NCBI RefSeq assembly: GCF_001590965.1
Contig: NZ_BCTW01000001.1
Coordinates: forward strand, 124,001-188,000
From: Novosphingobium lentum NBRC 107847
Lineage (GTDB): Bacteria; Pseudomonadota; Alphaproteobacteria; Sphingomonadales; Sphingomonadaceae
Length of the DNA: 64,000 bases
Direction of reading: 5' to 3'
How positions within the stretch are numbered: position 1 is the first letter of the stretch; every line of letters begins with the position of its first letter. The notes under the pieces were generated by a model. That model searched no databases. It had not been told where the DNA came from and saw only the letters and a list, made by a program, of their open reading frames with translations. Shown one piece after another: positions 35,671-45,508 of this stretch. The position numbers were made by a program, and so were the translations under genes.

Positions 35671-38600
35671 TTAGAAGTTCAGCGTGAAGCCAGCGAACAC
35701 GTAACGGCCAAGTGCGTCATACACCTGGGCGTACGTACCCGAGCCGTTGTTCGTGTAGTTGGAGTCGGTCACCGGCGGCGTCTTGTCCATGATGTTCTGG
35801 ACACCGACGCGGAAGGTGTAGTTGTCGCCAATCCGCGCCGACATGGTGAAGTCGAAGTAGCTGACCGACGGGATGCGGGCAACCTCGGGGTTGACGGTGC
35901 CAGGACCGTTACCGAGCAGCGGATTGCTGTCGTTCTGGTCGTTGGTCACGTGGTTGAAATAACGCCATGCTGCGGAAACCGACAGACCATCGGCATCGGC
36001 CCAGGTCACGCGGAGCTTGTGGCGCCATTTCGGCAGCGGCGTACCGCAGGTCAGCCCGAACAGCCCGGCGCAGTTGTACTTGCCGGTGCTGAGCGCGCCC
36101 GAAACCGGCTCGACTTCGAACTTGTCGAGGTAGGTTCCGACCAGGTCGAAGGACACCGATTCACCACGACCGACGTTCAGCTTGTACAGTGCCGTCACGT
36201 CGATACCGCGGGTCTTTTCCGAACCGAGGTTGAGCGTGGGGTTGGCGACGAAGCCGGTGCCGGTGAACAGCGAACCGCCCGGTGCGCGCTGGATGGCGTT
36301 GCAATAGAACGGATTGCCGCCCGAGATGCACTGGTTGAGGATGAACTGCGCGCCCAGCGTGCTGATCAGCTGCTTGATGCGGATGTCATAGCCATCGACC
36401 GTGAACGAGAAGTTCGGCAGCGGATTGACCACTACGCCCAGCGTGTAAGTGTCAGACTTTTCCGGACGAAGACCGGTATTGCCCGATGTTTGCTGGTTGT
36501 ACTGGTTGGCCGGATTCTTGTCGATCGTACCGTACTGGGCAGCGGTTACGCCCGTAAGGGCGCAAGCAGCGGCCGAAGCGGTCGGCGATGCACCTGCGCA
36601 AGGGTCGGAACCCGCAAACAGGCCGACGTTGGGCGTCGAGAACAGCTCGAGCGAGTTGGGCGCGCGAACCGCACGGTTGTAACCGGCGCGGAAGCGGACC
36701 TGCTGGATCGGCGCGTATTCCATCTGCAGCTTGTAGGTGTTGGTCGAACCCGTGAGGCTGTAGTCCGAGTAACGATAGCCACCGGTGAACGCGAGCTGGT
36801 AGATGCCCGGCTTTTCGCTGACGAGCGGCACCGCGACTTCGCCGAAGAATTCGCGAACGGTGTACGAACCGTTGATGTCGCGAACGCCGAACGGCGTGCC
36901 TTGGCCGGCAAGGTCACCGGTCAGGAATTCCTGATCGTTGCTGAGCTTGACGACTTCCTTGCGGTATTCCGCGCCGATCGCCATCTGCACGCCGTCGGCG
37001 GCGAACGGTGACTGGAAGCCGTACTTGCCCAGGTCGAAGCTGAGCGAGCCACTGGCGATGTATTCGGTGCTCGCACCGTCGCGCTTGCCAGGGGTCTGCA
37101 GGTAGGCCACGGCACCCGGCGTCACGCCACCGATGGCAAACACGTTGTAGGGGACGCACAGCGGATCGATGACCTGACCTTGTGCGTTCGGGATCGCCGA
37201 GGCGCAAACCGGAGTACCACCGGGGCCGGTCACAACGTTCAGCGCCCGGTTCAGCTTGGCGCGCGAGAAATCGTTCTCGTACGTCTCAGTGAGCAGCGCC
37301 TTGTAGTACTGGCCGTAGACATCGTAGCTGATGCCGTCGGCGATCTGACCCTTCATGCCCGTGACGATGCGGTAGTCGGTGTGGCGAAGATCATCGACGC
37401 GCCCGCCGCCCTCGATGTTACGACGACCCAGGTACACCGACTGCAACGTGGCAGAACCGGCAGCGGCACCGCAAAGCGCGGTAAGCTGCGCAGCGGATGC
37501 CTGCGCGTTGTTGCAGTTGATGAAGAAGTCGGTGCCGTAGAACGCACCCGACGGCGCGATCTGCGCACGGGTGTGATCGTCCATGAACATCACTTCAAGG
37601 TACGGATCGAATGAATCGTTGATCTTGTAATGGGCGAATGCACCCATCGTGTACCGCTCGTCGGGACGCTGGAAGTAGTTGTACGGGTTGAAGTTGAAAC
37701 CGTCACGCGTCGATGAATACGTCCGGAACGTGCCGGGAGCAGCCGGATTCAGCGTGAAGCTGGTGCCGGTCGGCGAATATACCGGGTTGGCGCCCAGACC
37801 CACGTTCTGGGTGCGGCGGAAGCGACCATTGGCTGCAGTCGAGGAACCGCCGCACGTGTAGTAGTTGCTGCCGCTGCTGGTGCCGGCCGAATAGCCGCAA
37901 TAGCTGTAATCGCGGTCGCCCTGGGTGACAGGGTTGACGCGGCGGTAGCCGGCGTATGCGGTGACGTGGCCACGGCCATCGTCGAAGCCCGCGCCGATCG
38001 TCAGGTTGACGTTCTTGCCCGCGCCATCGACGGTGTTGCCGATCGGCTGCTGGTAACCGCGCGCCTTCAGCGCGCCAAGGTAGTTGGCGTTGCTGTAGTC
38101 GTTGTTGTGCTGATAGAACGAGGTCTGCGCGTCGAGCTGGACGCCTTCGAAATCGGTGTTGAGGACGAAGTTGACGACGCCCGCGAGCGCGTCGGAACCG
38201 TACGTTGCCGAAGCACCGCCGGTCAGCACATCGACGCGCTTGATCAGCGCGCCGGGAATGAAGTTGAGATCGGCGACGACGTCCGACGGGTCACCAGCGC
38301 CAAGGCGGCGGCCGTTGATGAGGACCAGCGTGCGGACCGAACCGAGATCGCGAAGATCGACCGTGGCAATGCCCGATGCCCCGTTGGCGTCAGACGAACC
38401 TTCCGACGCGAACACCTGCGGCAGCGAGTTCAGCAGATCTTCCACCCGGGTCGTGCCCTGGTTCTTGACTTCCTGCGAGCTCACCACGGTAACCGGGCTG
38501 ATCGAGGTCAGGTTGGGGTTGGCAATGCGCGAACCGGTGACGATGATCTGCTGTTGCGGCGCGTCGGCGGCGGCATCGGCCGCCTGCGGAGCAACGGTCG

Positions 38601-38688
38601 TGTCTTGGGCGAAAGCAGGGGACGCGACCAGCGCGAGCCCAAGCGCTGCGGGCGCAACGCCTGCCTTCAACTTCGAGTATGTGTTCAT
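35671..38688 (-). CDS. TonB-dependent outer-membrane receptor
   Basis: 1005 residues from ATG 38688. A signal peptide (MNTYSKLKAGVAPAALG, cleavage after AFAQ) is followed by the plug domain (IIVTGSRIANPNLTSISPVTVV, then LINGRRLGAGDPSDVVADLN and GGASATYGSDALAGVVNFV) and a large beta-barrel that ends in the aromatic FAGFTLNF. Several loops contain cysteine pairs, including NCNNAQASAAQLTALCGA. This is the large oligopeptide/oligosaccharide-type receptor common in sphingomonads rather than a small siderophore receptor; the ligand is unknown. The TPR-enzyme genes nearby may modify its ligand or the receptor. Confidence 0.93.
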   Translation of the reverse strand: MNTYSKLKAGVAPAALGLALVASPAFAQDTTVAPQAADAAADAPQQQIIVTGSRIANPNLTSISPVTVVSSQEVKNQGTTRVEDLLNSLPQVFASEGSSDANGASGIATVDLRDLGSVRTLVLINGRRLGAGDPSDVVADLNFIPGALIKRVDVLTGGASATYGSDALAGVVNFVLNTDFEGVQLDAQTSFYQHNNDYSNANYLGALKARGYQQPIGNTVDGAGKNVNLTIGAGFDDGRGHVTAYAGYRRVNPVTQGDRDYSYCGYSAGTSSGSNYYTCGGSSTAANGRFRRTQNVGLGANPVYSPTGTSFTLNPAAPGTFRTYSSTRDGFNFNPYNYFQRPDERYTMGAFAHYKINDSFDPYLEVMFMDDHTRAQIAPSGAFYGTDFFINCNNAQASAAQLTALCGAAAGSATLQSVYLGRRNIEGGGRVDDLRHTDYRIVTGMKGQIADGISYDVYGQYYKALLTETYENDFSRAKLNRALNVVTGPGGTPVCASAIPNAQGQVIDPLCVPYNVFAIGGVTPGAVAYLQTPGKRDGASTEYIASGSLSFDLGKYGFQSPFAADGVQMAIGAEYRKEVVKLSNDQEFLTGDLAGQGTPFGVRDINGSYTVREFFGEVAVPLVSEKPGIYQLAFTGGYRYSDYSLTGSTNTYKLQMEYAPIQQVRFRAGYNRAVRAPNSLELFSTPNVGLFAGSDPCAGASPTASAAACALTGVTAAQYGTIDKNPANQYNQQTSGNTGLRPEKSDTYTLGVVVNPLPNFSFTVDGYDIRIKQLISTLGAQFILNQCISGGNPFYCNAIQRAPGGSLFTGTGFVANPTLNLGSEKTRGIDVTALYKLNVGRGESVSFDLVGTYLDKFEVEPVSGALSTGKYNCAGLFGLTCGTPLPKWRHKLRVTWADADGLSVSAAWRYFNHVTNDQNDSNPLLGNGPGTVNPEVARIPSVSYFDFTMSARIGDNYTFRVGVQNIMDKTPPVTDSNYTNNGSGTYAQVYDALGRYVFAGFTLNF

Positions 38689-39013
38689 TGGTTTCCAGCC
38701 CCTATAAGGTTGGCGGGAGCGACATTGCCCGCCAGAACATAGGCCAGGAGGAAAAACGACCGCCGTAATGCGCCATTCATCTTCCCGGATGTCGCTCGAG
38801 TTGCCCAACGCGGCGGGCGCTGTAAAGCAGAGCGACGGGAATTGCGGCAGTTTTGTTCCGGATGTAACCATAATGCCACACATTCAAAAGGCCCCGAATT
38901 ATGGGGTTTCGGCACTACCGTCGATGGTCGTGTGGCATTTGACCTGCGATGCCATGCCGGGCAAGAGCGCAGCAGATGGCGACGCCATCGACTTGCCCGG
39001 AGGATCGAATTCA
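38689..39013. other. Divergent intergenic region upstream of the TonB receptor
   Basis: 325 bp with no supported gene. It must carry the receptor promoter on the minus strand and the promoter of the small exported protein on the plus strand. Around 38848-38915 it is AT-richer than its surroundings. A short CCCC/GGGG dyad (about 38891-38907) is too weak to call an operator or terminator. No Fur box was recognised. Confidence 0.55.
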
Positions 39014-39574
39014 ATGCGCCCCGTTCGCAAACTGCCTGCCCGCAAACCATCCGCCCTCGTGCTCGCCGGTGCCGCCATCGCGCTGGCCAGCCCGTCAGTC
39101 GCCAAGGACATCAAGGCCGACGAGCTGGCCACGCCGCAGGTGTTCCGCGAGATGATGGATTGCCGCGGCTTAGCCGATGCAACGGCCAGGCTGGCCTGCT
39201 ATGACAGCCACGTCGCCGCGCTGCAGCACGCGGAACAAGCCCACGACATCGTCATAGCGGACAAGGCTGAAATCCGCGAGGCCCGCAAAGGCCTGTTCGG
39301 ATTCACGCTCCCCCACGTCAAGCTCTTCGCGGGTGGCGCGGGCGACGAGGACTTCCAGCAAATCGAAACCACGCTCGCGGGGGTGCGCCAGTACAACTAC
39401 GGCCAATACCAGTTCACGCTGGCCGACGGCGCGGTCTGGATTCAGGTCGACACCGAATCGCTGGCGATCGAACCCAGGCCCGGCAGCAAGATCGTGATTC
39501 GTCAGGCGGCGATGGGTAGCTTCAAGGCGCGGCTCGATGGACAGCCGGGGATCCATGTGCGCCGCGTGCGCTGA
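39014..39574 (+). CDS. Exported protein of unknown function
   Basis: 186 residues from ATG 39014, with GGAGG 11 bp upstream. A signal peptide (about 1-31, ending SPSVAKD) is followed by a helical segment with MDCRGLADATARLACYDSHVAAL, the C...RLxCYD pattern seen in several small proteobacterial periplasmic proteins, whose cysteines may pair. The C-terminal part (FQQIETTLAGVRQYNYGQYQFTLADGAVW) looks like a beta-barrel-type fold. No function is known to me. Earlier in-frame ATGs lie in non-coding-like sequence. Confidence 0.75.
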   Translation: MRPVRKLPARKPSALVLAGAAIALASPSVAKDIKADELATPQVFREMMDCRGLADATARLACYDSHVAALQHAEQAHDIVIADKAEIREARKGLFGFTLPHVKLFAGGAGDEDFQQIETTLAGVRQYNYGQYQFTLADGAVWIQVDTESLAIEPRPGSKIVIRQAAMGSFKARLDGQPGIHVRRVR

Positions 39575-39622
39575 GGTTTCGACGATTTAGAGCGAGCCGA
39601 CCCGGCACCCGCTTGAAAGCCC

Positions 39623-40591
39623 CTACCGCATCGGCCCGGTAAACAGCAGCGGATCGAGCCGGCGGTCGCGCCATTTCAGGCTCCAGTGCAGGTGCGGGCC
39701 GGTGGCGCGCCCGGTCATGCCGATGCGCGCGATGAACTGGCCCTGGTGGACCACATCGCCTTCCTTCACCTCGAGTTCCGAACAGTGCAGGAAGGCGCTG
39801 TTCAGCCCCATGCCGTGGTCGATCATCAGCAGGTGGCCCTCCAGCGTGAACGGCGCGTCGGCGGCGAGGATGACCACGCCATCGGCCGGCGCGACGATCG
39901 GCGTGCCGCTGCCGCCGGCGATGTCGATGCCCGAGTGATAGCTGCCCGGCTCGCCGCGATAGACGCGCTGCGATCCGAACTTGCCCGAGATGCGGCCGAT
40001 CGCCGGCCAGATGAACTTCTGCCGCCAACCGCCGCTGGCACCATCAATGGCGCGCGCGGCGTTGATCCGCGCCAGCTCGGGCCCGCGACGACGCTCATAC
40101 TCCGCGCTGGGCGCTTCACCGGGGCGCTTGCCGACGTTGACGTATTCGATGTCCCAGCCGCGCGGGGCAATCGCCAGCGACGCATCGACCCGCCGCCCGT
40201 CACCCAGCGTCGCGCTGAGCATCGCCGCAGGCCCGGCATCGCGATCGAACGCGAGGAAGAAGCTGCCGTCGGGCGCGAACCGCAACGCCGTGCCGTCGAT
40301 CGCCAGCGCGCGCGTGCCGCCCGGCACGCGGCCGCGGATGTAGCCGCCTTGCGTGAGTTCGCCGACATAGCTGAACGTCGCCGGTCCAGCCGGGGCGACC
40401 GGCAGCGGCATGGCCGCGTCCGGCACCACCGGCGCGGCCTGGCCCGCCGGTCGCGCCGTCCCTGCCGCCGTCACCGCGCGCGGTGGCGGCACCGCCGGGG
40501 CCGCGCAGGTGCCCAGCGCTACCAGCACCACGGCGGCGGGCAGCGCGGTCAGCGCAATGCGTCGCGCGGGTCGGCGCGACCGCCGGGTCAC
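39623..40591 (-). CDS. M23 family peptidase, exported
   Basis: 322 residues from GTG 40591, which overlaps the stop of the DUF2093 gene (GTGA). An N-terminal hydrophobic segment (IALTALPAAVVLVALG) directs export. The C-terminal LytM domain has SYHSGIDIAGGSGTP (HxxxD zinc ligands) and GPHLHWSL, so the catalytic set is complete. It should cleave peptidoglycan cross-links. It is the second M23 gene of the window and is smaller, without the cytoplasmic leader of the first. Confidence 0.9.
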   Translation of the reverse strand: MTRRSRRPARRIALTALPAAVVLVALGTCAAPAVPPPRAVTAAGTARPAGQAAPVVPDAAMPLPVAPAGPATFSYVGELTQGGYIRGRVPGGTRALAIDGTALRFAPDGSFFLAFDRDAGPAAMLSATLGDGRRVDASLAIAPRGWDIEYVNVGKRPGEAPSAEYERRRGPELARINAARAIDGASGGWRQKFIWPAIGRISGKFGSQRVYRGEPGSYHSGIDIAGGSGTPIVAPADGVVILAADAPFTLEGHLLMIDHGMGLNSAFLHCSELEVKEGDVVHQGQFIARIGMTGRATGPHLHWSLKWRDRRLDPLLFTGPMR

Positions 40592-40791
40592 GCCGGGTCC
40601 AGCAGCCGCCGGGTCGCCAGTTCGGGGGTAGCGTAAGCCTCCTGCCGGTCCACGCTCCAGTAGCGCAAGGCTTCGAGCGGGATCGCGGCGGCGCTTACCG
40701 CGCACACGACATGGTCGCCCGCCGTCAGCTGGCGGAAGCCGTTGGGCAGGTACTGCAGCCGCGCAAGGCGGTTCGCGGGGGTCATCAACAT
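40588..40791 (-). CDS. DUF2093 family protein
   Basis: 67 residues starting MLMTPANRLARLQYL, with the conserved LRYWSVDRQEAYA. DUF2093 is a small alphaproteobacterial family of unknown function that commonly lies beside xseA. The start could be two codons later. It is 77 bp from the xseA stop and overlaps the M23 gene, so the three are probably co-transcribed. Confidence 0.88.
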   Translation of the reverse strand: MLMTPANRLARLQYLPNGFRQLTAGDHVVCAVSAAAIPLEALRYWSVDRQEAYATPELATRRLLDPA

Positions 40792-40868
40792 GGCAGCGAT
40801 CCTAGCGGCTTGGCCCGACGATGGCAATTTGGCCGCTGCCGTTTCGGGCCAAACGGGGCCATTTCGGA

Positions 40869-42341
40869 TCAGAGAAGCTTGATTTGCTCTGCCTGCCCTG
40901 CCGCCGCCGGGCGGGATCGGGCAGCGCGCACCGGCGGGCGCGGCGCGCCATCGGGTACCACATCCAGCGACCCATCGCCGAAACGCAGCCGCAGCGCCAC
41001 TTCGCCCGCCGCCGCCGCGCGCGACTTGACCACGGTGCCGTCGGGCGCGCTGACCAGCACGTAACCGCGTTCAAGCGGGGCATAAGGATCGAGCTGGCGG
41101 CGCAGCCGGTCGAGCGCGTCGATCCGGTCGCGCGCGATGGCGATGCGCTGCACCACCAGTTCGGGGCGCAGGCGCAGGCCCGCCAGCCGTTCACGCTCGC
41201 GCTGCACCCGCCCGGTCAGCAGCGCGGGGCGCAGCGCTCCGGCGTGCCGCGCGAGCGCAGAGCCTGCGATTTCGGTGCGGTGGACCAGCGCGCGCCGCAG
41301 CCGTTCACCCAGGTCATCGAGCCGCTGCGCATGGCCCTGCAGCAGCGCCTGCGGGGCGGGCAGGCGCTGCCCACGCGTGTCGAGCCGTTCGCGCGCGTGT
41401 TCCATGAGCCGGCGCACGCCGCGCTGCTGGCGCGCGAACAGATCGGCCAGCACCGCCATCAGCTCGCCGTGCACCGGCACCGCCAGTTCGGCTGCGGCCG
41501 TAGGCGTCGGCGCGCGCAAGTCCGCCGCGAAATCGGCCAGCGTGGTGTCGGTTTCGTGCCCGACCGCGCTGATCACGGGGATCGACGATTCGGCGATGGC
41601 GCGCACCACCGCTTCCTCGTTGAAGCCCCACAAATCCTCGATCGAGCCACCGCCGCGCGCAACAATCACCAGGTCGGGGCGCGGCACCGGTCCGCCCGGC
41701 GCCATCGCCGAAAACCCGCGCACCGCCGCCGCGACTTGCGCGGCCGAGCCTTGCCCCTGCACCAGCACCGGCCACACCACCACGCGCACCGGGAAACGAT
41801 CGGACAGGCGGTGGAGGATGTCGCGGATGACCGCGCCGGTGGGCGAAGTGACCACGCCGATCACGCGCGGCAGGTAGGGCAGCGGTCGCTTGCGCGCGAC
41901 GTCGAACAGCCCCTCCGCCTCCAGCCGCGCCTTGAGCTTGGCCAGCAGCGCCAGCAGCGCGCCTTCGCCCGCGATCTCCATCCGGTCGATCACGATCTGG
42001 TAGTTCGAGCGGCCCGGATACGTCGTCAGCTTGCCCGTGGCGATCACCTCGACGCCGTCTTCGGGGCGGAACGACAGGCGCTGCACGCTGCCCTTCCACA
42101 TCACCCCGTCGATCCGCGCGCCTTCGTCCTTGAGGCTGCAGTACAGGTGGCCCGACGCCGCGCGCTTGACCCCCGAAAGTTCGCCGCGCAGCCGCACGAA
42201 GCCGAAGCGATCCTCGACCGTGCGCTTGAGCAGCGCGGATATCTCGGTGATCGAAAGCGGCGCGGCGTTGTCGCCCGCCCGTTCGGTCGCTAACAGGCCG
42301 CCCGGCGGAGTGTCGTCATCAGGCGAGGAAGGAACGGCCAT
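40869..42341 (-). CDS. xseA: Exodeoxyribonuclease VII large subunit
   Basis: 490 residues from ATG 42341. The N-terminal OB-fold ([23 protein letters not shown]) is followed by the catalytic domain with the conserved VITSPTGA-type motif [24 protein letters not shown], and [22 protein letters not shown] and [24 protein letters not shown] coiled-coil then precedes the C-terminal LERGYVLV. It degrades single-stranded DNA with XseB, which is not in the window. Its start codon shares two bases with that of divergent purD. Confidence 0.95.
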   Translation of the reverse strand: MAVPSSPDDDTPPGGLLATERAGDNAAPLSITEISALLKRTVEDRFGFVRLRGELSGVKRAASGHLYCSLKDEGARIDGVMWKGSVQRLSFRPEDGVEVIATGKLTTYPGRSNYQIVIDRMEIAGEGALLALLAKLKARLEAEGLFDVARKRPLPYLPRVIGVVTSPTGAVIRDILHRLSDRFPVRVVVWPVLVQGQGSAAQVAAAVRGFSAMAPGGPVPRPDLVIVARGGGSIEDLWGFNEEAVVRAIAESSIPVISAVGHETDTTLADFAADLRAPTPTAAAELAVPVHGELMAVLADLFARQQRGVRRLMEHARERLDTRGQRLPAPQALLQGHAQRLDDLGERLRRALVHRTEIAGSALARHAGALRPALLTGRVQRERERLAGLRLRPELVVQRIAIARDRIDALDRLRRQLDPYAPLERGYVLVSAPDGTVVKSRAAAAGEVALRLRFGDGSLDVVPDGAPRPPVRAARSRPAAAGQAEQIKLL

Positions 42342-43638
42342 GAATATCCTGCTGCTGGGCGGGGGTGGGCGCGAACATGCGCTGGCCTGGAAAATGGCGC
42401 AATCGCCGCTGTGCGACAAGCTCTATGCCGCGCCGGGCAATCCCGGCGTCGCCGCGCACGCCGAACTGGTGTCGCTCGACCTGACCGATCATGCCGCCGT
42501 CATCGCCTTTTGCGAGGCGCATCGCATCGGCTTGGTGGTGATCGGTCCGGAGGCCCCGCTGGTCGATGGGCTGGCTGACAGCTTGCGCGGCGCGGGCTTT
42601 TCGGTGTTCGGACCGAGCCGGGCGGCGGCCCAGATCGAAGGATCGAAGGGCTTTACCAAGGATTTGTGCCAACGCGCCGGCATTCCCACCGCCGCTTATG
42701 TGCGCGCGGGCTCGCTGGCCGAGGCGCGCGCGGCGCTCGGCGGATTTTCGATCCCCGTGGTGATCAAGGCCGATGGACTGGCGGCGGGCAAGGGCGTGGT
42801 CATCGCCGAAACGCTGGCGCAAGCCGAAGCCGCGCTCGACGACATGTTCGGCGGCCAGTTCGGCAGCGCGGGCACCGAAGTGGTGATCGAGGAATTCCTT
42901 ACCGGCGAGGAAGCCAGCTTTTTCGCGCTGACCGATGGCAGCACGATCGTGCCGTTCGGATCGGCGCAGGACCACAAGCGCGTGGGCGATGGCGATACCG
43001 GGCCCAACACCGGCGGCATGGGCGCCTACAGCCCAGCGCGGGTGCTGACCCCGTTGCTCGAAGCCGAAGCGATCGAAAAGATCGTCGCCCCCACGGTGCG
43101 CGCGATGGCCGATGCGGGGATGGCCTATTCGGGCGTGCTGTATGCCGGACTGATGCTGACCGCCGATGGCCCCAGCCTGATCGAATACAACGCGCGCTTC
43201 GGCGATCCCGAATGCCAGGTGCTGATGATGCGGCTGGAGAGCGACCTGGTCGAACTGCTGTCCGCCTGTGCCGACAACCGGCTGTCCGCGATCGAGCCGC
43301 CGCGCTTTTCGCCCGACCCAGCACTGACCGTGGTGATGGCGGCGCAAGGCTATCCGGGAACGCCCAAGCAGGGCGGCCGGATCGACGGCATCGGCCTGGC
43401 CGAAGCGCACGGCGCCCGCGTGTTCCACGCCGGGACGTCGCTCGACGGCAACGGCAAGCTTTCCGCCAGTGGCGGCCGCGTCCTCAACGTGACGGCGCGC
43501 GGCGCGACGGTGCGCGCGGCGCGCGATGCGGCGTATGCGGCGGTTGCGGCGATCGACTTTGCCGAAGGGTTCTGCCGCAACGACATCGGCTATCGCGAAA
43601 TCGAGCGCGAGGATGCGGCGGGGAGCGACCGGGTTTGA
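42340..43638 (+). CDS. purD: Phosphoribosylamine-glycine ligase
   Basis: 432 residues from ATG 42340, with GAGGAAGGA about six bases upstream. [17 protein letters not shown] is the canonical opening; the ATP-grasp region follows with [15 protein letters not shown], and [12 protein letters not shown] and [11 protein letters not shown] are diagnostic. It makes GAR in purine synthesis. The start lies in the CATG shared with divergent xseA. The sequence is complete and of normal length. Confidence 0.97.
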   Translation: MNILLLGGGGREHALAWKMAQSPLCDKLYAAPGNPGVAAHAELVSLDLTDHAAVIAFCEAHRIGLVVIGPEAPLVDGLADSLRGAGFSVFGPSRAAAQIEGSKGFTKDLCQRAGIPTAAYVRAGSLAEARAALGGFSIPVVIKADGLAAGKGVVIAETLAQAEAALDDMFGGQFGSAGTEVVIEEFLTGEEASFFALTDGSTIVPFGSAQDHKRVGDGDTGPNTGGMGAYSPARVLTPLLEAEAIEKIVAPTVRAMADAGMAYSGVLYAGLMLTADGPSLIEYNARFGDPECQVLMMRLESDLVELLSACADNRLSAIEPPRFSPDPALTVVMAAQGYPGTPKQGGRIDGIGLAEAHGARVFHAGTSLDGNGKLSASGGRVLNVTARGATVRAARDAAYAAVAAIDFAEGFCRNDIGYREIEREDAAGSDRV

Positions 43639-43654
43639 CCCAGTCGCGGCCCCG

Positions 43655-44227
43655 TTACGCCACTTGCGCCTCGCGCCGCAGCAGGCGGACCATCAGCGCC
43701 AGGCGATTGGCATCCTGCCGCGCGACGTGCGCCTGGGGCAACTGCAGCGAGGCCCGGCGCAGCGCAGCCTGCACTTGCGCGCGGACCAGACCGCGCGCGC
43801 ACAGCAGTTCGCCAAGATAGCGCACGGGAAACGGCGCGCGGCGATGGCAGGCCGCCGCCAGCGTTTCGAGCCAGTAGGCGTCGAGATCGCAATCGGCGTA
43901 AACTTCGTAACCTTGCGCGGCCTCGGCCAGTTCGGTGAGCACTTGTTCCACCGGCAGCCCGCGCTGGTCGAGCATCTCGCGGCTGATGCCGTGCAGCTGT
44001 TCGGCTTCCTCGGTCCAGTCCCAGTACGCCCATTCCGCCGCCGGGCGGATCAGCCAGGTGCGAGTGGGCTGATCGACCGGGGCCAGCGCGACCTCGATGG
44101 GATAGGATGCGCAATCTTCCGGCAGGCACGAAGCCTCGAAATCGATGATCGCGGCACGCGACAGCGACGACCGCCGAGGCGGTTCGGGGGGCGTTTCGGA
44201 ACGTGGAAAAAACAGGTGACTCGCCAT
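43655..44227 (-). CDS. DEDDh-type 3'-5' exonuclease-like protein
   Basis: 190 residues from ATG 44227, preceded by AGGAGG. The ExoI motif IIDFEAS (D29, E31) and a C-terminal HVARQDA (H167-x4-D172) fit the DEDDh exonuclease fold, with an ExoII aspartate probably in YADCDLDAYW. It is short and divergent, close to the exonuclease-like hypothetical proteins of sphingomonads. Substrate unknown. The first 20 residues are basic and Pro rich. It converges on purD with only 16 bp between stops. Confidence 0.75.
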   Translation of the reverse strand: MASHLFFPRSETPPEPPRRSSLSRAAIIDFEASCLPEDCASYPIEVALAPVDQPTRTWLIRPAAEWAYWDWTEEAEQLHGISREMLDQRGLPVEQVLTELAEAAQGYEVYADCDLDAYWLETLAAACHRRAPFPVRYLGELLCARGLVRAQVQAALRRASLQLPQAHVARQDANRLALMVRLLRREAQVA

Positions 44228-44321
44228 TAGCCGTCCTCCTGTCGCAATTCTGCCCCTTATTACACTCGCTGTCACGCTAAATGTTGCAGCGCAACATACG
44301 CAATCTTACGAGGCGCGCCTG

Positions 44322-45311
44322 TCAGATCGCTCCGATCAGTTCGGCAAGGTCCGCCTCGGGCCGCGCGCCGTAGTGCGAGATGATCTCGGCGGCGCAGATC
44401 GCGCCCATGCGCAGGCAATCGGCGACGGGGCGGCCCCGCACGTGGCCGAACAGGAACCCGGCGGCGAACAGGTCACCCGCGCCGGTGGTATCGACCACTT
44501 TGGCGACGGGCTCTGCCGGCACCTGGGTGCGCTCGCCCCCGGTCACCGCGACGGCGCCGTTCTCGCTGCGCGTGACCACCAGCACCGACACCTTGGGCGC
44601 CAGCGCGGCGATCCCGGCGTCGAAATCGTCCTCGCCGGTCAGCGCGGCGAGTTCGTGTTCGTTGGCGAACAGGATGTCGATCTCGCCCGCCGCGATCAGC
44701 GCGCGGAAATCATCGCCATGGCGCGCGATGACGAACGCATCGGACAGCGTGAACGCCACCTTGCGGCCTGCGTTGCGCGCTGCCGCGATCGCCCGGCGCA
44801 TCGCCTTGCGCGGTTCTTCCGGATCCCACAGGTAGCCTTCGAGGTACAGCACGCTGGCCGCCGCGATCGCGGTTTCGTCGAGCGCGGTGGCGGGCAGGAA
44901 CTGCGACGCGCCGAGGAACGTGTTCATCGTGCGCTGGCCGTCGGGCGTGACGAAGATCAGGCAGCGCGCCGTCGGCGGCTCATCCGCGCGCGACGGCGTG
45001 GCGAACGCGATCCCGCCGGCGCGGATGTCGTGCGCGAACACTTCGCCCAGCTGATCATCGGCGACCTGGCCGATGAACGCGCAGCTGGCACCCAGCGCGG
45101 CGAGGCCTGCCAGCGTGTTGGCCGCCGACCCGCCCGAAATCTCGCGCGCCGGGCCCATCGCATCGTACAATTCCTGCGCGCGCGCGGTATCGACCAGCGT
45201 CATGCCGCCCTTGGCCAGCCCCAGCCGCGCGATATCGGCATCTTCGGCGGGCGCCATGACATCGACGATGGCATTGCCGATGGCGATAACGTCGGTAGTG
45301 GCAGCGGTCAT
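44322..45311 (-). CDS. Adenosine kinase (PfkB family)
   Basis: 329 residues. The PfkB fold is shown by SGGSAANTLAGLAALG near residue 60 and by the anion-hole/catalytic motif DTTGAGDLFAAGF. Overall it resembles the adenosine kinases of alphaproteobacteria (substrate adenosine, ATP donor; purine salvage). A ribokinase- or fructokinase-type substrate cannot be fully excluded. Two 14-bp direct repeats lie 27-59 bp upstream of its start. Confidence 0.88.
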   Translation of the reverse strand: MTAATTDVIAIGNAIVDVMAPAEDADIARLGLAKGGMTLVDTARAQELYDAMGPAREISGGSAANTLAGLAALGASCAFIGQVADDQLGEVFAHDIRAGGIAFATPSRADEPPTARCLIFVTPDGQRTMNTFLGASQFLPATALDETAIAAASVLYLEGYLWDPEEPRKAMRRAIAAARNAGRKVAFTLSDAFVIARHGDDFRALIAAGEIDILFANEHELAALTGEDDFDAGIAALAPKVSVLVVTRSENGAVAVTGGERTQVPAEPVAKVVDTTGAGDLFAAGFLFGHVRGRPVADCLRMGAICAAEIISHYGARPEADLAELIGAI

Positions 45312-45337
45312 CGAAGGCTCCAGCGTTCGGGAAAAGG

Positions 45338-45370
45338 TTCAGGGCAAACGTAAAGATTCAGGGCAAACGT
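45338..45370 (-). promoter_or_regulatory. Paired 14-bp direct repeats upstream of adenosine kinase
   Basis: TTCAGGGCAAACGT occurs at 45338-45351 and again at 45357-45370, identical, with 19 bp from start to start (about two helix turns). They lie in the leader or promoter of the adenosine kinase gene. Spacing suits a doubled protein-binding site; the binding protein is unknown. Confidence 0.55.
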
Positions 45371-45508
45371 GTTGCGGCGCGCCTAGCGACAAGCCCGGAC
45401 TATCGCAAGCCAGGGGAGCGGGCCGGCGCCGCTTCCACGGTCGTGGAATTAACTCGATCAACAGCAAGGCGTTGACACCACCGACCCGGCGAGCGATCCC
45501 GCGCCCGG

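Noticed and set aside
38885..38915. Terminator or operator upstream of the TonB receptor
   Set aside because: The dyad has only about four paired bases, which is too weak.
45413..45432. A third copy of the intergenic palindrome
   Set aside because: About 20 bases resemble one arm (GGGGAGCGGGCCGG), but there is no second arm and the composition is low in complexity.
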